From assembly GCF_002413825.1 (NCBI RefSeq), contig NZ_DHXT01000070.1, positions 9,619-17,045 on the forward strand: DNA of 7,427 bases, in the 5' to 3' direction. This document shows, in pieces, positions 1-6,423 of the stretch (its first letter is position 1; each line of letters begins with the position of its first letter). Origin of the DNA: Rhodoferax sp. UBA5149 (GTDB taxonomy: Bacteria > Pseudomonadota > Gammaproteobacteria > Burkholderiales > Burkholderiaceae_C). The notes beneath the pieces were generated by a model. It had not been told where the DNA came from and ran no database searches. It saw only the letters and a program-made list of their open reading frames with translations. Position numbers and translations under genes: made by a program.

Positions 1-183
1 CGCATTGGCGAAGTCACCAGCGGCCTGCTCGGCCCCACCATCGACAAGCCGGTGGCGATGGCTTACGTGACGCCGGAGTTCGCGGCGCTGGGCACAAAAA
101 TCAATGCCATCGTGCGCGGCAAACCGGTGCCGATGGAAGTGGTTGCCATGCCTTTCGTGCCCACCCGCTACTACCGAGGATAG
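1..183 (+). CDS. gcvT: Aminomethyltransferase (glycine cleavage T-protein), C-terminal end only
   Basis: The frame is open from the left edge to a TAG at 181-183 and gives the last 60 residues of the protein. GcvT transfers the methylene carbon from the aminomethyl group on lipoylated H-protein to tetrahydrofolate and releases ammonia, in the cytoplasm. The visible part has the typical T-protein tail: a GEVTSG turn at residues 3-8, then a small beta-barrel region with a TPEFAALGT stretch, and the ending PFVPTRYYRG. The assignment is supported by position, since gcvH and gcvP follow on the same strand. The catalytic and folate-binding residues, the start codon and any upstream glycine riboswitch lie outside the window. 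The stop is followed after only three bases by the first palindromic repeat. Confidence 0.9.
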   Translation, partial: RIGEVTSGLLGPTIDKPVAMAYVTPEFAALGTKINAIVRGKPVPMEVVAMPFVPTRYYRG

Positions 184-186
184 AAC

Positions 187-263
187 CCGTTCGGGCTGAG
201 CCTGTCGAAGCCCTTCCCCAACCACAAGTTTCGCTTGCCCTTCGACAGGCTCAGGGCGAACGG
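187..263. repeat. Palindromic repeat, copy 1 (gcvT-gcvH intergenic)
   Basis: Two 24-base arms, 187-210 and 240-263, are complementary except for two adjacent internal positions (GGGCTGAG against CTCAGGGC) and enclose a 29-base loop. Both arms recur base for base in copy 2, in the same orientation. The element fills most of the 103-base gap between gcvT and gcvH and ends 12 bases before the gcvH Shine-Dalgarno sequence, so the transcript would carry a long stem-loop there. No T-run follows, so it does not look like an intrinsic terminator. From memory, this core is a dispersed REP-like repeat in many proteobacteria; that part is recalled, not shown here. Confidence 0.9.
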
Positions 264-274
264 TTTGAATTTTT

Positions 275-279
275 AGGAG
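275..279 (+). promoter_or_regulatory. Shine-Dalgarno sequence of gcvH
   Basis: AGGAG lies seven bases before the ATG at 287. It fixes the gcvH start and sits just outside the right arm of repeat copy 1, so the hairpin does not bury it. Confidence 0.8.
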
Positions 280-286
280 AACCCCC

Positions 287-676
287 ATGACAACCAAATA
301 CACCCCCGACCACGAATGGCTCAAAGTTGACGGCGACAGCGCCGCTACCGCGGGGGCCATCATTACGGTCGGCATCACCCACCACGCGCAAGACGCACTG
401 GGCGACGTCGTGTTCGTGGACCTGCCTGAAGTCGGCAAGACGTTTGCGGCCAAAGACATCGCCGGCGTGGTCGAGTCGGTCAAGGCCGCCGCCGACGTCT
501 ACATGCCGGTGTCCGGCGAAGTCACCGAAGTGAACGAAGCCCTGCGCGCGGACCCCTCGCTGGCCAACAACGATCCGATGGGTGCGGGCTGGTTCTTCAA
601 GGTTAAGCTTTCCAACCCGGCCGAGCTGGATGCACTGATGGACGAGACCAGCTACACCAGTTTTTCCGCAGCCTGA
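287..676 (+). CDS. gcvH: Glycine cleavage system H-protein
   Basis: A complete 129-residue protein, the usual length for the family. H-protein carries a lipoyl group that shuttles the aminomethyl intermediate from P-protein to T-protein and is then reoxidised by L-protein. The N-terminus (KYTPDHEWL, residues 4-12) is the family hallmark. The lipoylation site is in the motif GVVESVKAA, with the modified lysine at K66 (codon 482-484). A PVSGEVTEVN stretch follows, as expected for the biotinyl/lipoyl-type barrel, and NDPMGAGWFFKVKL forms the usual C-terminal strand. The start is set by AGGAG at 275-279. It lies between gcvT and gcvP on the same strand with a copy of the same palindromic repeat on each side, and no separate promoter or terminator is evident, so co-transcription is likely. 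Confidence 0.97.
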   Translation: MTTKYTPDHEWLKVDGDSAATAGAIITVGITHHAQDALGDVVFVDLPEVGKTFAAKDIAGVVESVKAAADVYMPVSGEVTEVNEALRADPSLANNDPMGAGWFFKVKLSNPAELDALMDETSYTSFSAA

Positions 677-708
677 CATCACCCGCTAAATTTTCGAACG
701 GATTCATA

Positions 709-780
709 CCGTTCGGGCTGAGCCTGTCGAAGCCCTGCCCCACTGTTTCGCTGGCCCTTCGACAGGCTCAGGGCGAACGG
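709..780. repeat. Palindromic repeat, copy 2 (gcvH-gcvP intergenic)
   Basis: The arms are 709-732 and 757-780, identical to those of copy 1, with the same two-base internal mismatch. The loop is 24 bases long and is related to that of copy 1: both begin CCCT, have a CCCCA block and contain TTTCGCT followed by GCC near the right arm. The element takes up 72 of the 121 bases between gcvH and gcvP and ends 17 bases before the gcvP ATG. No T-run follows it. Confidence 0.9.
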
Positions 781-797
781 TTTTCAAGAAATTCCCT

Positions 798-3731
798 ATG
801 CTGATGCCATCTCCCAAGTCCCTCGCCGAACTCGAAAATGTGTCTGAATTCATCGCCCGCCACATTGGCGTGGACGAGGCCGACGAGACCTTGATGCTCA
901 AGGTCGTGGGATCGAGCTCACGGCGCGAGCTGATCGACGGTATCGTGCCGCGCGCTATCGCGCGCCACAGCCGCATGGCCATTCCAGCGGCGGTGACCGA
1001 GGCCGCAGCGCTGGCTGAGTTGAAGGCGATTGCAGCCAAAAACAAGATTTTCAAAAGCTACATCGGCCAGGGTTATTACGACACCCACACGCCCGGCGTG
1101 ATTCTGCGCAACGTGCTGGAGAACCCGGCCTGGTACACCGCCTACACGCCTTATCAGGCTGAGATCAGCCAGGGCCGCATGGAGGCGCTGGTGAACTTCC
1201 AGACCATGGTCACAGATCTCACCGGCATGCCGATGGCCAATGCCTCCATGCTGGACGAGGCCACGGCGGCGGCCGAAGCCATGACGCTGGCGCTACGCGT
1301 GGGCAAGTCGAAGTCGACCACTTTTATGGTCGACAGCGAAGTGCTGCCGCAAACGCTGGAAGTGATCCAGACCCGGGCCCGGCCTTTGGGTATCACGGTC
1401 AAGGTCTGCCGTGGTGACGAAGCGCTGCGCGAGGAAAGTTTTGCCGTGCTGCTCCAGTACCCCGGCGTCAGCGGCATGGTGCGCGACGACCGCGACTGGA
1501 TATCAAAATACAAGACCCGCGGTGGCGTGGTCATCATGGCCGCCGACCTGCTGGCGCTGACGCTGCTGACGCCCCCCGGCGAGCTGGGCGCTGACATTGC
1601 CGTCGGCACGACCCAGCGCTTCGGCATGCCGCTGTGCAACGGTGGCCCGCACGCGGCCTACCTGGCGTGCCGTGATGAGTTCAAACGCTCCATGCCCGGC
1701 CGTCTGGTGGGCGTGAGTGTGGACGTGCACGGCAACCCCACCTACCGGCTGGCGCTGCAAACGCGCGAGCAGCACATTCGCCGTGAAAAAGCCACCTCCA
1801 ACATCTGCACCGCGCAGGTCTTGCCGGCCGTGGTGGCCAGCATGTATGCCGTGTACCACGGCCCGCAAGGCCTCAAACGCATCGCCCAACGCGTGGCCGC
1901 TTACACCGCGCTGCTGGCGCGTGGTCTGCAGGACATGGGCTTTGCTCTGGCCAACGCCACCGCGTTTGACACGCTCACCATCCATACCGAAGGCGCTACA
2001 CAATTGATAGCTGCTCGCGCCCATTCGGCGAGGGCTAACCTTCGATTTGTTTCAAAGACCAGCCTCAGTGTGTCGCTCGATGAAACCAGCACACGGGAGA
2101 ACATCGAACAATTGTGGAGCTTTTTTTCATCCGTTCGGGCTGAGCCTGTCGAAGCCGCCGAGACCCCTTCGACGGGCTCAGGGCGAACGGAAGTTTGGGA
2201 GCGCCACGAGAAAGGCATCGAGTCCCTGATCCCCACCGAGTTGCGTCGCACCAGTGCCTTTTTGACGCACCCGGTCTTCAACACGCACCACTCCGAGACC
2301 GGCATGCTGCGCTACCTGCGCCGCCTGAGTGACAAAGACCTGGCGCTGGACCGCAGCATGATTCCGCTGGGCAGCTGCACCATGAAGCTCAATGCCACGA
2401 GCGAGATGATCCCCATCACCTGGCCCGAGTTTGCGTCGATTCACCCGTTCGCCCCGCACGAGCAGCTGCAAGGCTACAAGGAACTCGACGAGCAGCTGCG
2501 CGCCTGGCTCTGCCAGGCCACGGGCTACGCCGGCATCAGCCTGCAGCCCAACGCCGGTTCACAGGGCGAGTACGCCGGCCTGCTGGTGATCAAGGCCTAC
2601 CATGAAGCGCACGGCCAAGGCCACCGCAACATCTGCCTGATTCCCTCCAGCGCCCACGGCACCAACCCGGCCAGCGCCCACATGGCGGGCCTGACCGTGG
2701 TGGTGACCGCCTGTGACGCACAGGGCAATGTCGACATGATCGACCTCAAAGCCAAGTGCGAACAGCACAGCAAGCATCTGGCGGCGGTGATGATCACCTA
2801 CCCCAGCACGCACGGCGTGTTTGAGACCAGCGTCAAGGAGTTGTGTGCCCTGGTGCATTCTCACGGCGGCCGGGTCTACGTGGATGGCGCCAACATGAAC
2901 GCGCTGGTGGGCGTGGCCGCTCCCGGCGAATTCGGCGGCGACGTCAGCCACCTGAACCTGCACAAGACCTTCTGCATTCCGCACGGCGGTGGCGGTCCCG
3001 GTGTCGGCCCCGTCTGCGTGGTGGCCGACCTGGTGCCTTACCTGCCGGGCCACGTCACGGGCGGCTTGGCCAGCCAGGGCGTTGGTGCCATCTCAGCCGC
3101 GCCTCTGGGCAATGCGGCCGTATTGCCGATCAGCTGGATGTACTGCCGCATGATGGGCCCGGAAGGCCTGCAGGCGGCGACCGAGGTCGCGATTCTGAGC
3201 GCCAACTACATCAGCGCCTGCCTCAAAGACCACTACCCAACGCTCTACGCCAGCGCCAATGGGCATGTCGCGCACGAGTGCATTCTGGATCTGCGGCCCC
3301 TGAAGGAAAGCAGTGGCGGTGTCAACGGCATCACGGCCGAAGATGTGACCAAACGCCTGATGGACTACGGCTTTCATGCGCCGACCCTGAGCTTCCCGGT
3401 GCCCGGCACGTTGATGGTGGAACCGACCGAGAGCGAAACGCTGGACGAGCTGGACCGCTTCATCCACGCCATGATTGCCATCCGCGAAGAGATTGCCAAA
3501 GTGGAGCGTGGCGAGTGGCCGCGGGACAACAACCCGCTCAAGCACGCACCGCATACGGCGGCGTCCCTGATGGGCGCAGACTGGGACCGACCCTACTCAC
3601 GTGAAGTGGGCGGCTTCCCGCTGGCAAGCCTGAAGCAGGTCAAGTACTGGCCACCGGTCGGGCGCGTTGACAACGTCTACGGCGACCGCAATTTGTTTTG
3701 CTCATGCGTGCCGATTGCCGACTACCAATGA
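798..3731 (+). CDS. gcvP: Glycine dehydrogenase (decarboxylating), P-protein
   Basis: A 977-residue PLP enzyme that decarboxylates glycine and passes the aminomethyl group to lipoylated H-protein. Family landmarks occur in order: FIARHIG near residue 18; YIGQGYYDTHTP and WYTAYTPYQAEISQGR in the N-terminal half; LDEATAAAEAM; REQHIRREKA; then THPVFNTHHSE, PLGSCTMKLNA, SAHGTNPASAHMAG and the PLP-lysine motif HLNLHKTFCIPHGGGGPG, with the Schiff-base lysine at K723 (codon 2964-2966). It ends in the conserved YGDRNLFCSCVP. It is the fused single-chain form and about 20 residues longer than the E. coli protein (957 residues, from memory). Residues 445-464 in the linker between the halves are encoded by repeat copy 3. 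The Shine-Dalgarno sequence is weak (AAGAA at 786-790); ATG 804 is an alternative start, and coupling to gcvH is possible. All catalytic landmarks are intact, so I expect activity. Confidence 0.97.
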   Translation: MLMPSPKSLAELENVSEFIARHIGVDEADETLMLKVVGSSSRRELIDGIVPRAIARHSRMAIPAAVTEAAALAELKAIAAKNKIFKSYIGQGYYDTHTPGVILRNVLENPAWYTAYTPYQAEISQGRMEALVNFQTMVTDLTGMPMANASMLDEATAAAEAMTLALRVGKSKSTTFMVDSEVLPQTLEVIQTRARPLGITVKVCRGDEALREESFAVLLQYPGVSGMVRDDRDWISKYKTRGGVVIMAADLLALTLLTPPGELGADIAVGTTQRFGMPLCNGGPHAAYLACRDEFKRSMPGRLVGVSVDVHGNPTYRLALQTREQHIRREKATSNICTAQVLPAVVASMYAVYHGPQGLKRIAQRVAAYTALLARGLQDMGFALANATAFDTLTIHTEGATQLIAARAHSARANLRFVSKTSLSVSLDETSTRENIEQLWSFFSSVRAEPVEAAETPSTGSGRTEVWERHEKGIESLIPTELRRTSAFLTHPVFNTHHSETGMLRYLRRLSDKDLALDRSMIPLGSCTMKLNATSEMIPITWPEFASIHPFAPHEQLQGYKELDEQLRAWLCQATGYAGISLQPNAGSQGEYAGLLVIKAYHEAHGQGHRNICLIPSSAHGTNPASAHMAGLTVVVTACDAQGNVDMIDLKAKCEQHSKHLAAVMITYPSTHGVFETSVKELCALVHSHGGRVYVDGANMNALVGVAAPGEFGGDVSHLNLHKTFCIPHGGGGPGVGPVCVVADLVPYLPGHVTGGLASQGVGAISAAPLGNAAVLPISWMYCRMMGPEGLQAATEVAILSANYISACLKDHYPTLYASANGHVAHECILDLRPLKESSGGVNGITAEDVTKRLMDYGFHAPTLSFPVPGTLMVEPTESETLDELDRFIHAMIAIREEIAKVERGEWPRDNNPLKHAPHTAASLMGADWDRPYSREVGGFPLASLKQVKYWPPVGRVDNVYGDRNLFCSCVPIADYQ
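1995..2050. repeat. Possible second repeat-derived stretch inside gcvP
   Basis: This stretch reads as a diffuse inverted repeat: TAGCTGCTCGC at 2008-2018 against GCGAGGGCTA at 2028-2037, paired with a bulge. It carries a cluster of codons that look rare in the rest of the gene (ATA, AGG, CTT, CGA at residues 404-416). It resembles, from memory, a dispersed Comamonadaceae element with the core ATAGCTGCT-GCGC. Against this, the encoded segment has the same length as the matching E. coli GcvP region and keeps an NLR motif, so it would be a replacement rather than an insertion, or chance. Confidence 0.3.
2131..2190. repeat. Palindromic repeat, copy 3, in frame inside gcvP
   Basis: The left arm at 2131-2154 is identical to copies 1 and 2. 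The right arm at 2167-2190 differs from theirs at a single base (A to G at 2174), which keeps a G-T pair in the hairpin. The loop is only 12 bases. The element is 60 bases long, so it adds 20 codons without shifting the frame. It encodes VRAEPVEA on the left and STGSGRT on the right. The one base change is the third position of a threonine codon (ACA to ACG) and is silent. Confidence 0.92.
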
Positions 3732-3761
3732 AGTAGGCGAAGCCCCTGATCGGCGACACCA

Positions 3762-3795
3762 GAAAAAAAAGGCCAGCACCCTCAGGGCGCTGGCC
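3762..3795 (-). terminator. Intrinsic terminator of the DUF5666 lipoprotein gene
   Basis: The inverted repeat GGCCAGC (3771-3777) / GCTGGCC (3789-3795) has three further inner pairs (CCC/GGG) around a TCA loop. Read on the minus strand, the stem is followed directly by eight T residues (complement of A 3763-3770). This is a textbook Rho-independent terminator 60 bases past the stop of the minus-strand gene. On the plus strand the run lies upstream of the stem, so it should not stop gcvP transcription efficiently. Confidence 0.8.
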
Positions 3796-3803
3796 GACAC
3801 CAA

Positions 3804-3837
3804 GCTTGCCAACAAGAATTCGATCAAATTGGCAAGC
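3804..3837. terminator. Second hairpin in the convergent gap; possible weak gcvP terminator
   Basis: A perfect 9 bp stem, GCTTGCCAA (3804-3812) / TTGGCAAGC (3829-3837), has a 16-base loop. On the plus strand it is followed by GGTCTATTTCTT, which is only moderately T-rich, so plus-strand termination for the gcv operon is possible but weak. It may simply shield the two convergent transcripts. Confidence 0.4.
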
Positions 3838-3854
3838 GGTCTATTTCTTGCGCG

Positions 3855-5267
3855 TTAGTTCATCATTTTGGGCTTGATCTCAAGCTTGGAAGCCACGAAC
3901 ACGCCGTTGCTGTCCTGGGTTCCCGTGACCTCCACGTAAACACCGTTGGCCAGGCTGGTCGCGGCGCTGCCATGTTCAAAGACCGCTGCCGAGGCATCCA
4001 CTTTCAAGCCATTGAGCGTGAAATTGGCGCTGGAGACAAAGTCGGCCACTTGGCCGAATTGCTCATAACTCATGCCTTTGGCCGCGCCGCCGTTCTTGAG
4101 TTCCACCCTGCGTGCCTGCAAGGTGTCGCCCACCATATTGCCCTTGATCTCCACATAGGTGCCCACCACCACTTGCGCAAGGCTTCCATGGCTGAACACG
4201 GCGGCGCTCAAGTCCACCGTCACACCGTCGACCACCACCGTGTTGCCACTGACGCTGCTGACCGCGCCGTACAGCTCGTTGCGCCCGCCAATCTTGCTTT
4301 CCCGGTTGCCTTCCAATTCAACTTTGGTGGCCTGCAATGTGCTGCCGTCCCAGGTGCCTTTGACCTCAACAAACTGGCCGGCAATGATGGCGGCACCGCC
4401 TTCAATCACCGCCTTCGACACATTGACAGGCGTGCCCGAAACATTCAGCAGGCCGGTGCTGTCCGGTGCCGTTTCGGCCACACCTTTGAGCTTGAGAATG
4501 GCATTGGTCGTGGCCGCACTGCCCCAGGCCGAGCCGGCACCCAGAACCTGCACGCGCGTCGCGGTCAGGACGCTGCCGACAAGGCCAGCGGTGGCGGCAT
4601 TGATCTTGACGCGCTTGCCATCGGCCAGCGTGCCGGTGACCGAATTGGCAAGGTAGTTCACCGTCAGCGTTCCGACCTGAAAGCTGCTCGCGGTGGTATT
4701 GAGGTTGCTGACGACACCGCTCAGGCTCAGCGCGTTGATGGCCTTGACTTCGACCAGGGTGGCGAGCAAGCTGCCGTCCGCCTGCAAGGCGCCATAGACC
4801 TCTACCGACTGACCAACGGTCAGGGCGGCGAGGTTTGCCACGCCCTGGTACACCGTGCTTGCATCGGTCTTCACGGTTTGCCCCAACAGGGTGAGTGTGG
4901 CATTGACGCTATCCACCGCGGTCACCCGGCCCCGGGTGCCGTGCAAAACTTCCAGTTGGCTGGCACTGCCTTGTTGCGTGGCGTCATCGGCATCGCCGCT
5001 GACACGCACCGTCATGCCCAGTTTGAGCTGGTCCAGATTCACCGACTGGCCGTCATCGTCGATCAGCGTGGCACCCACCGAGGAGAAGCGCGTGCCATTC
5101 ACCACCACGGAGCCAAAGCCACCGATAGGGCCCACGAATACCGCCGCCGATTGGGCTGCCGGCGTCGCACCCCCGGCAGTTCCGCCGCCGCCGCCGCAGG
5201 CGCTGAGAACCAGCGCCGCAACCAAGGCCAGAGCAGTCCCGTGAAAGCTTGTTTTCATTCGTTTCAT
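3855..5267 (-). CDS. DUF5666 repeat lipoprotein
   Basis: A 470-residue predicted lipoprotein. The N-terminus MKRMKTSF is followed by a hydrophobic stretch and the lipobox LSAC, with the lipidated cysteine at C24 and a glycine-rich spacer after it (GGGGG). The rest is about six related beta-rich units at roughly residues 45-107, 108-175, 179-242, 256-319, 330-391 and 401-465. Each runs from a G-x-V strand through a VNG/VDG-type turn to G-x-x-VEVKG and a closing strand like LQATKVELE, the pattern of DUF5666. The last two units share SAAVFxHGS. I chose ATG 5267 because AAGGA sits seven bases upstream; an in-frame ATG at 5291 has no Shine-Dalgarno sequence. Its own terminator follows. DUF5666 function is unknown; a role at the outer membrane or in the periplasm is inferred from the signal only. 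Confidence 0.85.
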   Translation of the reverse strand: MKRMKTSFHGTALALVAALVLSACGGGGGTAGGATPAAQSAAVFVGPIGGFGSVVVNGTRFSSVGATLIDDDGQSVNLDQLKLGMTVRVSGDADDATQQGSASQLEVLHGTRGRVTAVDSVNATLTLLGQTVKTDASTVYQGVANLAALTVGQSVEVYGALQADGSLLATLVEVKAINALSLSGVVSNLNTTASSFQVGTLTVNYLANSVTGTLADGKRVKINAATAGLVGSVLTATRVQVLGAGSAWGSAATTNAILKLKGVAETAPDSTGLLNVSGTPVNVSKAVIEGGAAIIAGQFVEVKGTWDGSTLQATKVELEGNRESKIGGRNELYGAVSSVSGNTVVVDGVTVDLSAAVFSHGSLAQVVVGTYVEIKGNMVGDTLQARRVELKNGGAAKGMSYEQFGQVADFVSSANFTLNGLKVDASAAVFEHGSAATSLANGVYVEVTGTQDSNGVFVASKLEIKPKMMN

Positions 5268-5273
5268 TGACTT

Positions 5274-5279
5274 TTCCTT
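5274..5279 (-). promoter_or_regulatory. Shine-Dalgarno sequence deciding the DUF5666 gene start
   Basis: On the minus strand AAGGAAAAGTCA precedes the ATG at 5267, with AAGGA seven bases away. It supports the start at 5267 over the in-frame upstream ATG at 5291, which is preceded only by an A-run. Confidence 0.7.
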
Positions 5280-5440
5280 GTGTGAATACATTTTTTTGAG
5301 GGACGATTGCCCGCGCGTTCAGCACACTGGGCGCTGAACAATTGCAAGATATCTCGAAAATGCCAAGGTCGACCGAGAAACTCCGTCGCATCGTGTTTCA
5401 TTTGTAAGTCAAAGTTGCGAAGACTGACTAAAAGGCGAAC

Positions 5441-5460
5441 ACGGGATGCCGGCGTCCCGT
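5441..5460. promoter_or_regulatory. Near-perfect 20 bp dyad, candidate operator
   Basis: ACGGGATGCC and GGCGTCCCGT are reverse complements except for one pair (T5447 against G5454). With no loop, it reads more like a binding site for a dimeric regulator than an RNA hairpin. It lies about 170-190 bases from both divergent starts. I recognise no regulator family for it. Confidence 0.35.
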
Positions 5461-5551
5461 CTCAATCGCTCCCGCAGCCGTGACCGTCTCGCGCTTATCA
5501 CGTCCGCGACTGAATTGCAGCCAGCGCGGTCAGTGCAACGTAAGCCAGCCC

Positions 5552-5557
5552 TATACT
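5552..5557 (+). promoter_or_regulatory. Candidate -10 box for the universal stress protein gene
   Basis: TATACT is one base from the sigma-70 -10 consensus and lies 75 bases before the start codon. No good -35 sits 16-18 bases upstream (GTCAGT is poor), so an activator or a different sigma factor may be needed. A TTGACT at 5579-5584 is a good -35 by itself but has only weak -10 partners. Confidence 0.3.
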
Positions 5558-5618
5558 AAAAGTCATGTCAGCAGATCATTGACTGGAAACCGCCTGGCTT
5601 TGTTTTAGAACGAAACGT

Positions 5619-5622
5619 GGAG
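5619..5622 (+). promoter_or_regulatory. Shine-Dalgarno sequence deciding the usp start
   Basis: GGAG lies nine bases before ATG 5632. An in-frame GTG at 5617 overlaps this very motif, so the GTG is part of the ribosome-binding site and not the start. Confidence 0.7.
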
Positions 5623-5631
5623 TTAACAACT

Positions 5632-6423
5632 ATGCCGATCAAGAATTTGATGGTTCACCTGGATCAAGATGAGCGCACTGCAGCACGGGTCGAACTGGCG
5701 GTGTCCCTTGCCCGCCAGCATGGGGCACGGCTGCTGGGTGTATTTGGACAGAGAGCCCAGGCACAGCGGGTGGGCGTGGCTTACAACGAGGCACGCGAGG
5801 CCAGCAAAGCCGCGTTTGAACGAGCCACGGCCGACTTGCCCCAAGCCGAATGGCGCGACATCAACCGCGGCAGTGATGCCGAGCTGCTGCGTCACATCAC
5901 CGATCTTGCCCGCCACGCCGATCTGGTCGTTCTCGGCCAGCACGATGAGCACGGCAAGGCCAACGTGCCGGAGGAACTGGTGGCGGACGTGATCATGGAT
6001 TGCGGCCGCCCGGTGCTCGTTTTGCCCTATATCGGCGACTTCACCGAAATCGGCAAGCATCCCCTGATCGCATGGAACAACGCCCGTGAAGCTGCACGGG
6101 CCCTCAACGATGCCCTGCCTCTGATCCAGGGCTGCGAAAAAGCCCACATCTTGTCATTTGCCACCCGTCTCGCAGAAGGGGAGTCATCCTGCGTCGAGGT
6201 CGAACGCCATCTCGCGACGCACGGCATCAAGGTCAAAACGGAGGTGGTTTTGGTCGAAGATTTCGGCATTATGGATTTGATACTCAACAGGATCACTGAA
6301 AGAGGTGCCGATCTGCTGGTCATGGGTGCCCACGGCCACATCGGCTTTCCCTTTGAGAGCCGTGGTACCGGTACCCGACACATCCTGCGGCACATGACCG
6401 TGCCGGTGTTGATGTCCCATTGA
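5632..6423 (+). CDS. Tandem-domain universal stress protein (UspA family)
   Basis: A 263-residue cytoplasmic protein made of two Usp folds in one chain. Domain 1 (about residues 1-133) opens with IKNLMVHLD and ends in RPVLVLPY. Domain 2 (about 143-263) begins HPLIAWNN and ends in TVPVLMSH. Domain 2 holds the nucleotide-binding motif G-2x-G-9x-G-T (G232, G235, G245, T246), so ATP binding is likely there. The matching part of domain 1 (GQHDEHGKANVPEE) lacks the glycines and is probably non-binding, as is common in two-domain members. The family helps cells survive starvation and other stress; the exact role here is unknown. The start is ATG 5632, preceded by GGAG. It is transcribed away from the lipoprotein gene. 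Its stop overlaps the start of a 27-codon frame that leads to a broken regulator gene. Confidence 0.92.
   Translation: MPIKNLMVHLDQDERTAARVELAVSLARQHGARLLGVFGQRAQAQRVGVAYNEAREASKAAFERATADLPQAEWRDINRGSDAELLRHITDLARHADLVVLGQHDEHGKANVPEELVADVIMDCGRPVLVLPYIGDFTEIGKHPLIAWNNAREAARALNDALPLIQGCEKAHILSFATRLAEGESSCVEVERHLATHGIKVKTEVVLVEDFGIMDLILNRITERGADLLVMGAHGHIGFPFESRGTGTRHILRHMTVPVLMSH

Larger units (their letters stand above)
5268..5631. other. Divergent intergenic region between the lipoprotein and stress-protein genes
   Basis: This 364-base stretch must hold the promoters of both divergent genes. I see a 7 bp hairpin (GTTCAGC 5317-5323 / GCTGAAC 5333-5339) that would lie in the leader or promoter zone of the minus-strand gene, a 20 bp near-perfect dyad at 5441-5460, a TATACT box at 5552-5557 and a TTGACT at 5579-5584 facing the plus-strand gene. 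I found no convincing paired -35/-10 for the minus-strand gene, and no small gene with a ribosome-binding site. Confidence 0.6.

Noticed and set aside
184..286. Possible glycine riboswitch near the gcv genes.
   Set aside because: This gap is filled by the palindromic repeat and shows no riboswitch core; such a switch would be upstream of gcvT, outside the window.
704..1054. Minus-strand frame containing PEPVEG and STGSARTV segments.
   Set aside because: Those segments are simply repeat copy 2 translated on its other strand, as commonly happens in automated annotations; the rest is antisense to gcvP.
187..2190. Three copies of one repeat, considered as a CRISPR-like or other array.
   Set aside because: The copies lie 445 bases or more apart, separated by genes, with internal palindromes and no regular spacers. 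They are a dispersed repeat.
3972..5270. A 432-codon open frame on the plus strand opposite the DUF5666 gene.
   Set aside because: It is the high-GC mirror of the lipoprotein gene: no ribosome-binding site, histidine/arginine/glycine-rich composition without a domain, and the minus strand has a lipobox, repeats and terminator.
5579..5609. TTGACT with a TTTAGA-like element as a sigma-70 promoter for usp.
   Set aside because: The spacing is 19 bases and the -10 matches only three of six positions; kept only as a remark beside the better TATACT box.
6364..6375. Perfect 12-base palindrome GGTACCGGTACC.
   Set aside because: It lies inside usp at the conserved GTGT codons of the nucleotide-binding motif and is explained by coding; no regulatory context.
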